Of a DNA stretch of 7,870 nt, positions 1-5,748 are shown in pieces; position 1 is the first letter of the stretch; the number at the start of each line of letters is the position of its first letter. The position numbers were made by a program, and so were the translations under genes. The notes under the pieces were generated by a model. The model saw nothing but the letters and a program-made list of their open reading frames with translations, was not told the DNA's origin and ran no database searches. The DNA is from Anaerobacillus sp. Its GTDB lineage: Bacteria; Bacillota; Bacilli; Bacillales; Anaerobacillaceae. Location of the stretch: NCBI GenBank assembly GCA_007118195.1, contig SKSA01000156.1:1-7870 (forward strand). The letters run 5' to 3'.

Positions 1-54
1 CATACTACGCAGTTTCCCCATACTGCGCACCATCCCCATACTACGCCTAGTTTG
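1..54. repeat. 18-bp tandem repeat, about 2.5 copies, cut by the window edge
   Basis: The 10-mer CATACTRCGC starts at positions 1, 19 and 37, an exact 18-bp period. The first two units (1-18 and 19-36) match at 14 of 18 positions and both end in TCCC. The third keeps only the 10-bp core. The array begins at the window edge, so its true length is unknown. On the minus strand it is an open frame from ATG at 57-55 to the edge, with a hexapeptide pattern R-S-M-G-x-x. No convincing ribosome binding site precedes that ATG, so I call it a non-coding minisatellite rather than a gene. Confidence 0.6.
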
Positions 55-79
55 CATCACACCAACATTTTAGTAAATG

Positions 80-110
80 AAAAAGTCCGACTCAACTTAA
101 AGAGCCGGAC
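80..110 (-). terminator. Rho-independent terminator of the transporter operon
   Basis: Read on the minus strand, a 9-bp stem (GTCCGGCTC with GAGTCGGAC, one G-T pair; arms 102-110 and 85-93) encloses an 8-nt loop and is followed by five T residues (84-80). It begins about 12 nt after the stop codon of the binding-protein gene, the expected place for the end of the ssuB-ssuC-ssuA-like transcript. Confidence 0.85.
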
Positions 111-121
111 CAAACAAATAA

Positions 122-1114
122 TTAATTTTCATCTACAATCTTATCTAATATAGATGTATCAACGAAGCCGTCTAAATCTGGTTCATTATTGATAAAGTCT
201 AATTCATATGAAGCAGTTGCCCAAGCTTGCAAGGCATCAGCATGAGTTTCTGTAGTGACAACCATACGCTCCCAAGCATTTTCTAAAACAGATTGTGGAA
301 GTCTAGTTTGGGATAAGCTATAAAGCAAGTCATTAACTGTTTCTAAAGTATCAGCAGTGTTCTCGTGAGTGTAATCGACTGCTCGTTTATGAGCGCGTAA
401 AAATTGTTCCACTTGATCAGGGTTTTCTTCTAAAAATTTAGGTGTTGTCACGACAACGACACTTGCTAAATCTTCCCCTAAAAATACTTCGTTCCATTCT
501 GCAATAACTTTTGCTCCAAATTCTTCAACTAAATAAGTTCCCCAAGGCTCTGGAGCCGCGGCTGCATCAATTTCACCTTGTTCAAACATAATCATCATGT
601 TTGCAGGATTTACACGCGGTTGATGGTCTACTTCACCGCCACGTCTTGTCGTTGTTAATCCTCGATCTTGGAGCATAATTTCTAACTGGACATTATGAGT
701 ACAACCGTTTCCTGGTGTGCAAAATGACTTTCCTGCAAAATCATCTAAAGTTTCAATACCTGAATCTTCTCTTGCAACAATTAACGTAGCTCCGTTAGCA
801 GCAGCACCGATAACAACGATGTCACCTCCTGCTAAAAAGTAGTTAATTGCTGGTCCAGGACCTACATAACCCAATTCGATTGAACCGCTATCTAGCGCTT
901 CGATAAAGTCATTCCCATTTGGGAAGTTAATAAAGTCAACTTCCTTTTCTTTAATCTCTTCTTCAAAAAAACCTTTTTCTTTACCGATAATTCCAGCTGC
1001 ATGGTCTAAGTTAGGAAAATATCCTATTGTAACCGTATCTGAATCTGATGATCCACAAGCAGCTAAAACCCCTAATATAATTGCAAATATTGCTACAGAA
1101 AATACTTTTTTCAT
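122..1114 (-). CDS. ABC transporter substrate-binding lipoprotein, sulfonate/nitrate/taurine (SsuA/NMT1) family
   Basis: A 330-residue lipoprotein that should capture the substrate outside the membrane and hand it to the permease encoded just upstream. Residues 1-20 are a type II signal peptide: MKK, a hydrophobic core, and lipobox L-A-A-C with the lipidated cysteine at 20. The mature part has the family landmarks: TIGYFPNLDHAAG near 29-41, a GYVGPGPAIN-type segment at 82-91, TPGNGCTH at 133-140, and a PEPWG motif at 188-192. Start choice: ATGs at 1117 and 1114 are adjacent, and GGGGGA (1126-1121) lies 3 and 6 nt upstream of them, so 1114 is better spaced. An upstream in-frame ATG at 1132 would put the ribosome binding site inside the gene. 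It is the last gene of the operon, about 105 nt after the permease. Aliphatic sulfonate is the likeliest substrate by family, but taurine, nitrate or a pyrimidine precursor cannot be excluded. Cysteines at 132 and 138 flank the binding-loop motif. Confidence 0.88.
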   Translation of the reverse strand: MKKVFSVAIFAIILGVLAACGSSDSDTVTIGYFPNLDHAAGIIGKEKGFFEEEIKEKEVDFINFPNGNDFIEALDSGSIELGYVGPGPAINYFLAGGDIVVIGAAANGATLIVAREDSGIETLDDFAGKSFCTPGNGCTHNVQLEIMLQDRGLTTTRRGGEVDHQPRVNPANMMIMFEQGEIDAAAAPEPWGTYLVEEFGAKVIAEWNEVFLGEDLASVVVVTTPKFLEENPDQVEQFLRAHKRAVDYTHENTADTLETVNDLLYSLSQTRLPQSVLENAWERMVVTTETHADALQAWATASYELDFINNEPDLDGFVDTSILDKIVDEN

Positions 1115-1147
1115 CATAAATCCCCCAATCATTTCTATTAATTTATA

Positions 1148-1175
1148 AATATAGTTTTAAGTAAAATTTTCTCAA
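1148..1175 (-). promoter_or_regulatory. Possible internal promoter before the binding-protein gene
   Basis: On the minus strand TTGAGA (1175-1170) is separated by 16 nt from TATATT (1153-1148), about 30 nt upstream of the ribosome binding site of the binding-protein gene. This would give extra transcripts of the last gene, which is commonly needed in excess over the membrane subunits. The region is AT-rich, so a chance match is quite possible. Confidence 0.3.
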
Positions 1176-1179
1176 ATCA

Positions 1180-1213
1180 CTCAAACTCAAAACTCAAAAC
1201 CCAAAACTCAAAA
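1180..1213. repeat. 7-bp tandem repeat between permease and binding-protein genes
   Basis: Plus-strand units CTCAAA, CTCAAAA, CTCAAAA, CCCAAAA, CTCAAAA follow one another at 1180, 1186, 1193, 1200 and 1207. On the coding (minus) strand this reads as repeated TTTTGAG. It starts about 9 nt downstream of the permease stop codon and lies wholly within the intergenic spacer. It is simple-sequence DNA with no protein or RNA fold that I can recognise. Confidence 0.75.
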
Positions 1214-1221
1214 ATCAAACT

Positions 1222-1989
1222 CTACTTCGTCAAACCCCAGCGAGTCATTACTTTCTTTTCAAGCGGTGCAAATACTAAGTATTCAACGATTAAGCCGATG
1301 ATTGAAATAATAACCATAATCGCAATAACTAAATCCATGTTGAACATGTCTCTGGCATCTAATAACGTACGCCCTAAACCACCGCGTCCTAATAGTTCAC
1401 CGGCCATTAATGCGCGCCAACCAAATGCCCATGCAAGTCTAGCTCCTGTTAATGCTGCTGGTATAGAAGCTGGGAGCATAACTTTCCAAACTAATTCAGA
1501 GCCTTTATAACCCATTGTTCGTGCCGCTCGGATTAACAGAGGCTGAACGTTTTTAATTCCCATTCGGATATTCATCGTCATCGCCCACGTACCACCGAGT
1601 ACGATAATGAAAATAATGGCTGTACTTCCTTGCCCGAAAGCGAGGAGAGCGATAGGAAGCCAAACGATACTCGGGATTGATTGTAAGGCAATGACTAATG
1701 AACCAATCGTTTCATCAGCAAGTTTTGACTGTCCTAGTAAAATACCGAGTGCGGTTCCAATAATAAGTGCTAGCGCAAAACCGACACTAATTCTTTGTAA
1801 ACTAGTAAACAATGCAGTACTTAAAATACCAGATTCAAAGAACCCTATATATAATTGCTCGATAGCTCCACTTGGAGATGGAAAAAATCGAGTGTCTCGA
1901 AACGTGAAAATATCATTTAGTCTAAATATGCTCTCCCATATTGCGATTAGAGCCGTAAAGAAGACTAGCCTTCTTACTGTTGTAGTCAT
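1222..1989 (-). CDS. ssuC: ABC transporter permease, SsuC/TauC type
   Basis: A 255-residue integral membrane subunit that forms the translocation channel of the importer. Several hydrophobic segments are visible: about 8-24, 68-86, 97-119, 123-138 and 220-241. The cytoplasmic EAA loop that docks on the ATPase is clear at about 155-173, with A-A-x-x-x-G and the closing L-P at 172-173. The segment GRGGLGR (201-207) is also typical of this family. Length matches family members (about 250-275). ATG at 1989 has GGAGG at 2003-1999, 9 nt upstream, inside the ATPase gene. The first membrane helix begins at once, so a later start would remove it. The gene's first 68 nt overlap the end of the ATPase gene in another frame, suggesting translational coupling. 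The ssuC symbol rests on family resemblance; the substrate is not proven. Confidence 0.87.
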   Translation of the reverse strand: MTTTVRRLVFFTALIAIWESIFRLNDIFTFRDTRFFPSPSGAIEQLYIGFFESGILSTALFTSLQRISVGFALALIIGTALGILLGQSKLADETIGSLVIALQSIPSIVWLPIALLAFGQGSTAIIFIIVLGGTWAMTMNIRMGIKNVQPLLIRAARTMGYKGSELVWKVMLPASIPAALTGARLAWAFGWRALMAGELLGRGGLGRTLLDARDMFNMDLVIAIMVIISIIGLIVEYLVFAPLEKKVMTRWGLTK

Positions 1990-2767
1990 CGCCCATTTCC
2001 TCCTTCATCACTTTCTCAATTTCACCAGCGAGTTGCTTCATAATGTCTTCTTCGAGTTTTACGAATTCTGGTGAAGAAGGTTGTCTCGGTCTAGCAAGAT
2101 TTACTGGAAACTCACCAATAATTCCACCAGGTCTCGTACCCATTAAAATAATTCTGTCTGAAAGGATTACTGATTCACGAATGTTGTGGGTAACAAAAAT
2201 GATGGTTTTCCCCGTTTGTTCCCAAATAAACTGGACTTCTTTATGAAGCATCGAACGTGTTTGTTCATCTAATGCGCCAAATGGTTCATCCATAAGTAAA
2301 ATCTCTGGATCCATAGCAAGAGCACGAGCGATCGATACACGTTGTTTCATTCCACCTGACAATTCATGCGGGTAAGAACGAATAAATTTGCTTAAATGAA
2401 CGAGTTTTAAATATTCTAAAGCTTTTTTTTCAGCTTCTCCTTTACTCATTTTTTTCTTTAAGCCAAACATGACATTTTCTAAAACTGTTAACCAAGGCAT
2501 TAACGCAGCTTCTTGGAAAACAACGCCACGATCTGGTCCGGGGGCGGTTATTGTTTTCGAACCAACTTGAACAACTCCATTAGTGGCTTTATCTAGTCCA
2601 GCAACAATATTTAATAACGTTGATTTTCCACAACCAGAAGGTCCTAAAAGTGATAAAAACTCACCTTTTTTTATATTTAAATTAATATCATTAAAAACGG
2701 TAAACGATGTTTTTTCTTCTTTATTGAAAAACGTTTTCTCGACGTTTTTAATTATGACATGATCCAT
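1922..2767 (-). CDS. ssuB: ABC transporter ATP-binding protein, SsuB/TauB type
   Basis: A 281-residue cytoplasmic ATPase that powers the importer. Motifs in order: Walker A GPSGCGKST (42-50), Q-loop glutamine at 85, signature LSGGMKQR (136-143), Walker B ILLMDEP (156-162), D-loop ALDEQT, and switch histidine 194. All catalytic residues are present. The start is ATG at 2767, with GGAGG (2780-2776) 8 nt upstream. A TTG start at 2782 is in frame but would place that site inside the gene. The C-terminus runs about 22 residues beyond the permease start codon. Those residues (about 260-281, hydrophilic, ending NMGEHI) are encoded within the first transmembrane helix of the permease in another frame and look lineage-specific. 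It is the first gene of the operon, with a strong promoter about 65 nt upstream. Confidence is high for the family, moderate for sulfonate as substrate. Confidence 0.9.
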   Translation of the reverse strand: MDHVIIKNVEKTFFNKEEKTSFTVFNDINLNIKKGEFLSLLGPSGCGKSTLLNIVAGLDKATNGVVQVGSKTITAPGPDRGVVFQEAALMPWLTVLENVMFGLKKKMSKGEAEKKALEYLKLVHLSKFIRSYPHELSGGMKQRVSIARALAMDPEILLMDEPFGALDEQTRSMLHKEVQFIWEQTGKTIIFVTHNIRESVILSDRIILMGTRPGGIIGEFPVNLARPRQPSSPEFVKLEEDIMKQLAGEIEKVMKEEMGDDYNSKKASLLYGSNRNMGEHI

Positions 2768-2809
2768 TCGAAAAACCTCCAAACTAATTAAAAATAGAAA
2801 TCATATATT

Positions 2810-2826
2810 TTTACTCGGAATTAAAG
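2810..2826 (-). promoter_or_regulatory. Possible operator (CymR-like half site) at the transporter transcription start
   Basis: On the minus strand the stretch TTTAATTCCGAGTAAAA lies just downstream of the -10 box, about +1 to +17, where a repressor would block transcription. The TAATTCC part resembles, as far as I recall, one half of the sulfur-repressor CymR sites of Bacillus. The second half is not matched and the palindrome is poor, so this is a weak call. Confidence 0.2.
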
Positions 2827-2833
2827 TACTCTT

Positions 2834-2862
2834 AGTATAAGACGGATTAAAGAAACTGTCAA
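2834..2862 (-). promoter_or_regulatory. Sigma-A promoter of the transporter operon
   Basis: On the minus strand a perfect -35 box TTGACA (2862-2857) is followed after exactly 17 nt by TATACT (2839-2834), one mismatch from TATAAT. Transcription should begin near 2827, giving a leader of about 60 nt before the ATPase start. A TGTCA/TGACA inverted repeat (2857-2861 and 2871-2875) overlaps the -35 box and could be an operator. Such a strong core promoter suggests control by repression. Confidence 0.85.
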
Positions 2863-3186
2863 CGACTTGGTGACAAATTATAAATTAAAAAATTCTCAAT
2901 AACTCATAAGGTGCCCTCTAAAAGCAGAAAATAGCTAATTGAACATATAAATGAACGATTTTTCTCTTGAAATTCTAGAATTAAATTGTTTATGAGTATA
3001 TTTATGATAGTATATATTGTAGTTATTGATATCCTTTGACTTAAATGGTAATAATAGCATGAAGTTATTTTAATTTTCTCTACTTAATACATATTGCCAA
3101 CGGAAGAACTGAAAGAGAGGGGCAGGTAGATTATTTTCGCACCTCATGCTTTTCTTTGGAAATAAATTTATTTTCATGCTCGTTGA
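2863..3186. other. Gene-free AT-rich divergent region
   Basis: No credible gene on either strand. Visible items are a 12-bp perfect palindrome AATTCTAGAATT at 2971-2982, an isolated TTGACT at 3036-3041 without a matching -10 box, and an imperfect hairpin at 3114-3157 listed separately. The 3' half has an open frame continuous with spo0B (from 3156), but it lacks a ribosome binding site and does not resemble Spo0B. Confidence 0.6.
3114..3157 (+). other. Imperfect hairpin upstream of spo0B
   Basis: Arms 3114-3127 and 3141-3157 can pair over 14 positions (four or more G-T pairs when read as RNA) with a 3-nt bulge at 3145-3147 and a 13-nt loop. There is no T run after it, so it does not look like a terminator. 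It lies upstream of the likely spo0B promoter and would be transcribed only from a more distant start. It could be chance. Confidence 0.25.
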
Positions 3187-3202
3187 TGTGTTTTAAAACA
3201 CA
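3187..3202. promoter_or_regulatory. 16-bp perfect palindrome over the spo0B -35 region
   Basis: TGTGTTTTAAAACACA is a perfect 16-bp inverted repeat. It covers the -35 position of the promoter candidate (TATAAT at 3215-3220), a usual arrangement for a dimeric repressor or activator site. No specific regulator can be named from the sequence. Confidence 0.4.
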
Positions 3203-3220
3203 AGTATGTTTTCTTATAAT
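3192..3220 (+). promoter_or_regulatory. Likely spo0B-obg promoter
   Basis: TATAAT at 3215-3220 is a perfect -10 box. With a 17-nt spacer the -35 is TTTAAA (3192-3197), four of six matches. Transcription would begin near 3227, a few bases before the AGGTG ribosome binding site at 3231-3235, leaving a very short leader. No ribosomal-protein genes lie upstream in the window to supply read-through, which makes a local promoter necessary. Confidence 0.55.
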
Positions 3221-3242
3221 TCATAGAAATAGGTGTGATTTT

Positions 3243-3788
3243 ATGAAAGAGGAGTGGAACATCTTACAAATCCTTCGACACTCTCGTCATGATTGGCTTA
3301 ATGTAGTTCAATTAATTAAAGGTAATCTTTCCTTAAAGAAATACGATCGTGTTGAAGAAATTATTCAAGAGGTAGTACATCAGACACAACATGAAAGTAA
3401 GCTATCAAATCTTGAAATTCCTCAACTTGCAAGTGAATTGTTCGTGTTCAATTGGGAGAACCGACATCATTTTCAAATTGAGTTCGAAGTAGTCGGTACA
3501 ATTAAAAATCTTTCAGTATATGAGGATAGCTTGCTAAAGTGGTTCCATGACTTTATTGATGTTTTAAATCAATGTTGCCAGCAATACGGTGATAACCACT
3601 TATTGTTAACCATCCAATTATTCGACGAAAAGTTACCTAGTGTTACCTTTGATTTTCGAGGTGTCTTACATGATGAAGGAAAAATAAAAAAATTTATTGA
3701 TAGTGCAAATAAGTGGAATGAACAATTGAAATTAGTGGAATCTTATATTAGTAAAGAAGAGTTTTATTTAACCATTATGCTTGATTAG
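3243..3788 (+). CDS. spo0B: Sporulation initiation phosphotransferase Spo0B
   Basis: In the sporulation phosphorelay Spo0B takes phosphate from Spo0F on a histidine and passes it to Spo0A. The signature is H-S-R-H-D-W-L-N at 13-20, followed by QLIKGNLSLKKYDRVEEII, very close to B. subtilis Spo0B. The phosphorylated histidine should be residue 16 (codon 3288-3290), equal to His30 there. The middle (HESKLSNLEIPQLA) also matches, and the rest is the degenerate GHKL-like C-terminal domain. The protein is 181 residues, against 192 in B. subtilis; the difference is mainly a shorter N-terminus. ATG at 3243 has AGGTG 7 nt upstream. The frame is open back to 3156, but that extension is cysteine-rich, unlike Spo0B, and has no ribosome binding site. 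obg follows after 69 nt, as in B. subtilis. Presence of this gene suggests a spore former. Confidence 0.93.
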   Translation: MKEEWNILQILRHSRHDWLNVVQLIKGNLSLKKYDRVEEIIQEVVHQTQHESKLSNLEIPQLASELFVFNWENRHHFQIEFEVVGTIKNLSVYEDSLLKWFHDFIDVLNQCCQQYGDNHLLLTIQLFDEKLPSVTFDFRGVLHDEGKIKKFIDSANKWNEQLKLVESYISKEEFYLTIMLD

Positions 3789-3857
3789 TGATAAGGATTA
3801 GAAATAAGAAACATGTACATCATGAATATGATTTTGAAAAACTTTTGAGGTGAAAAG

Positions 3858-5141
3858 ATGTTTGTAGATAAGGTTACGGTTTATGTTAAAGGTGGCGATG
3901 GCGGGAATGGAATGGTTGCCTTTCGTCGTGAAAAATATGTTCCTAACGGTGGACCGGCAGGTGGTGACGGTGGAAATGGGGCAGATGTTGTTTTTGAAGT
4001 AGAAGAAGGTTTAAGAACTTTAATGGATTTCCGTTATCAACGCCACTTTAAAGCAGATCGTGGCGAACACGGGAGACCGAAAAGTCAGCACGGTAAAAAT
4101 GCTGACCCTTTTATCGTTAAAGTTCCACCTGGGACAACAGTGATTGATGAAGAAACGAAAACAACGATTGCCGACTTAGTAAAACACGGTCAAAAGGCGG
4201 TTATCGCAAAAGGTGGACGTGGCGGTCGTGGAAATAATCGTTTTGCCACTCCTACTAACCCTGCTCCTGAAATTGCCGAAAACGGGGAACCAGGGCAAGA
4301 AAGAAATGTTACGTTAGAGCTGAAACTGCTAGCTGACGTTGGGCTCGTCGGATTTCCGAGTGTAGGAAAATCTACTTTGCTATCAGTAGTATCTTCAGCG
4401 AAACCTAAAATTGCTGAATATCATTTTACAACGATAAAGCCAAATTTAGGGGTTGTAGATGTAGAAGATGGACGCAGTTTTGTAATGGCGGATTTACCTG
4501 GTTTAATTGAAGGAGCACATTTAGGTGTAGGACTTGGCCATCAATTTTTACGACATATCGAACGGACAAAAGTAATCGTTCACGTCATTGATATGTCCGG
4601 AATTGAAGGGCGTGACCCATATGAAGATTATATGAAAATTAATGAAGAGTTAAAGGAATATAATCTACGCTTAACAGAGCGCCCACAAATAATTGTCGCT
4701 AACAAAATGGACATGCCAGATGCTGAGGATAATTTAGCTGCCTTTAAAGAAAAGATAGCAGATGAAGAAACGCCTATTTTCCCTATTTCAGCTATTACGA
4801 AAAAAGGTTTGCGCGAATTACTTTTAGCAATTGCCGATAAAGTCGATACAACCTCAGAGTACCCGCTTATTGAAGAGGAAGTCGAAAGTAGGATTATTTA
4901 TCGCCATGAAAAGAAAGAGATGCCATTTAAAATTACGAGAGATGATGATGGAGCCTATGTCCTTTCTGGTGATGAACTTGAAAAGTTATTTAAAATGACG
5001 GATTTCTCAAGAGATGAATCTGTAAAACGTTTTGCCCGACAAATGCGAGGAATGGGAGTAGATGAAGCTCTTCGCGAGCGTGGAGCAAAAGACGGCGATC
5101 TCGTACGTATTATGAAATTTGAATTTGAGTTTATTGATTAA
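3858..5141 (+). CDS. obg: GTPase Obg (ObgE/CgtA), ribosome-associated
   Basis: An essential GTPase that binds the large ribosomal subunit and takes part in its maturation, with links to (p)ppGpp and, in Bacillus, to sporulation and the general stress response. It is 427 residues, the normal size. Domains: glycine-rich Obg fold (about 1-158, many GGDGGNG-type turns), G domain (about 159-330) and C-terminal OCT domain (about 350-427). G motifs are complete: G1 GFPSVGKS (165-172), G2 around TTIKPN (191-196), G3 DLPG (212-215), G4 NKMD (282-285), G5 SAI (311-313). ATG at 3858 is preceded by GAGGTG 5 nt upstream, and the MFVDKV start is the family norm. It is the second gene of the spo0B-obg unit and is followed by a terminator. 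No anomaly seen. Confidence 0.98.
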   Translation: MFVDKVTVYVKGGDGGNGMVAFRREKYVPNGGPAGGDGGNGADVVFEVEEGLRTLMDFRYQRHFKADRGEHGRPKSQHGKNADPFIVKVPPGTTVIDEETKTTIADLVKHGQKAVIAKGGRGGRGNNRFATPTNPAPEIAENGEPGQERNVTLELKLLADVGLVGFPSVGKSTLLSVVSSAKPKIAEYHFTTIKPNLGVVDVEDGRSFVMADLPGLIEGAHLGVGLGHQFLRHIERTKVIVHVIDMSGIEGRDPYEDYMKINEELKEYNLRLTERPQIIVANKMDMPDAEDNLAAFKEKIADEETPIFPISAITKKGLRELLLAIADKVDTTSEYPLIEEEVESRIIYRHEKKEMPFKITRDDDGAYVLSGDELEKLFKMTDFSRDESVKRFARQMRGMGVDEALRERGAKDGDLVRIMKFEFEFID

Positions 5142-5148
5142 ATTAGAC

Positions 5149-5173
5149 GGCCGCCTTACGGGGTGGCCCTTTT
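5149..5173 (+). terminator. Rho-independent terminator after obg
   Basis: A 7-bp stem GGCCGCC (5149-5155) with GGTGGCC (5162-5168), one G-T pair, and a 6-nt loop, followed by CTTTTAATTTT. It starts 8 nt after the obg stop codon and separates obg from the pheBA operon. Confidence 0.85.
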
Positions 5174-5190
5174 AATTTTAAATTTTTAAT

Positions 5191-5203
5191 TTTACATTGT
5201 AAA
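5191..5203. repeat. Short inverted repeat in the obg-pheB gap
   Basis: TTTACA and TGTAAA flank a single T, giving a 13-bp dyad 18 nt upstream of the pheB -35 box. It sits in very AT-rich DNA. It could be a regulator site, but no known Phe-pathway operator is recognised and a chance origin is likely. Confidence 0.25.
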
Positions 5204-5220
5204 TTGTACATTAAATCCAG

Positions 5221-5249
5221 TTGTCAAAATGTTCATGCAAATTTATAAT
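5221..5249 (+). promoter_or_regulatory. Sigma-A promoter of pheB-pheA
   Basis: TTGTCA (5221-5226), then exactly 17 nt, then a perfect TATAAT (5244-5249). Transcription should begin near 5256, about 26 nt before the preferred pheB start. The leader is too short to hold a T-box or attenuator, so control by uncharged tRNA is unlikely from this promoter. Confidence 0.85.
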
Positions 5250-5281
5250 GTATTAATAGGAATTTTGAGGTGGTGATGTTT

Positions 5282-5731
5282 GTGTCAAAGGAAACTGACC
5301 AGTTTTATCTCGTTCGCGCTAGTATTTTACCAGAAGCGATGCTAAAAACGTTAGAAGCTAAGGCGCTTTTAGATAGCGGAAAAGCAAAACAAATTAGTGA
5401 GGCAACTCAAGCCGTTGATTTAAGCAGAAGTGCTTTTTATAAATATAAAGATGGAGTTTTTCCTTTCCATACGATGGTGAAAGAAAAAATTATTACACTT
5501 TCGATTCACCTAGAAGACCGTTCAGGAACTTTATCTAGGCTTTTAGCAGCCGTTGCTGATGCGGGGGCCAATGTATTAACAATCAACCAAAGTATCCCTT
5601 TGTCAGGAAGAGCGACAATTACATTATCTATTGAGACAGCTTCAATGGAAATTGAAATCGATAAACTAGTAAGACAAATTCAACATCTTGATGCTGTTGA
5701 AAGAGTTGAATTAGTCGGGTCGGGAGCATAG
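5282..5731 (+). CDS. pheB: ACT domain-containing protein PheB
   Basis: A 149-residue protein (about 147 in B. subtilis) encoded just before prephenate dehydratase. Residues 68-149 form an ACT domain, the small-molecule binding fold that usually senses amino acids: [14 protein letters not shown] at 71-84 is its typical first strand and loop. Residues 1-65 contain a helix-turn-helix-like segment (about 39-57, [13 protein letters not shown]) and F-P-F before the ACT domain. The exact job of PheB is not established; a phenylalanine-responsive role fits the context. Start is uncertain: GTG 5270, GTG 5273, ATG 5276 and GTG 5282 are all in frame. GAGGTGG (5267-5273) is 8-9 nt from GTG 5282, and only that start gives the family-like N-terminus [11 protein letters not shown], so I chose it. 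pheA begins 17 nt after the stop. Confidence 0.88.
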   Translation: MSKETDQFYLVRASILPEAMLKTLEAKALLDSGKAKQISEATQAVDLSRSAFYKYKDGVFPFHTMVKEKIITLSIHLEDRSGTLSRLLAAVADAGANVLTINQSIPLSGRATITLSIETASMEIEIDKLVRQIQHLDAVERVELVGSGA

Positions 5732-5748
5732 TTTGAAAGGAGTTTATG

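Noticed and set aside
1..54. CRISPR array
   Set aside because: The period is 18 bp with no room for spacers, and no cas genes are present.
1298..2246. Plus-strand open frames of 67 to 155 codons opposite the permease and ATPase genes
   Set aside because: They lie antisense to genes with complete family motifs and have no ribosome binding site or recognisable domain.
2768..2782. TTG start at 2782 for the ATPase
   Set aside because: The GGAGG site at 2780-2776 would fall inside the gene; ATG 2767 is correctly spaced from it.
2971..2982. Palindrome AATTCTAGAATT as an operator
   Set aside because: It is perfect, but it is in AT-rich DNA with no convincing promoter next to it; kept only as a note in the gene-free region.
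3156..3242. A longer Spo0B starting at 3156
   Set aside because: The extra 29 residues do not resemble Spo0B, there is no ribosome binding site, and the likely promoter (TATAAT at 3215-3220) lies inside the extension.
5150..5281. T-box or attenuator before pheB
   Set aside because: The hairpin here is the obg terminator, and it lies upstream of the pheB promoter. The remaining leader is about 26 nt.
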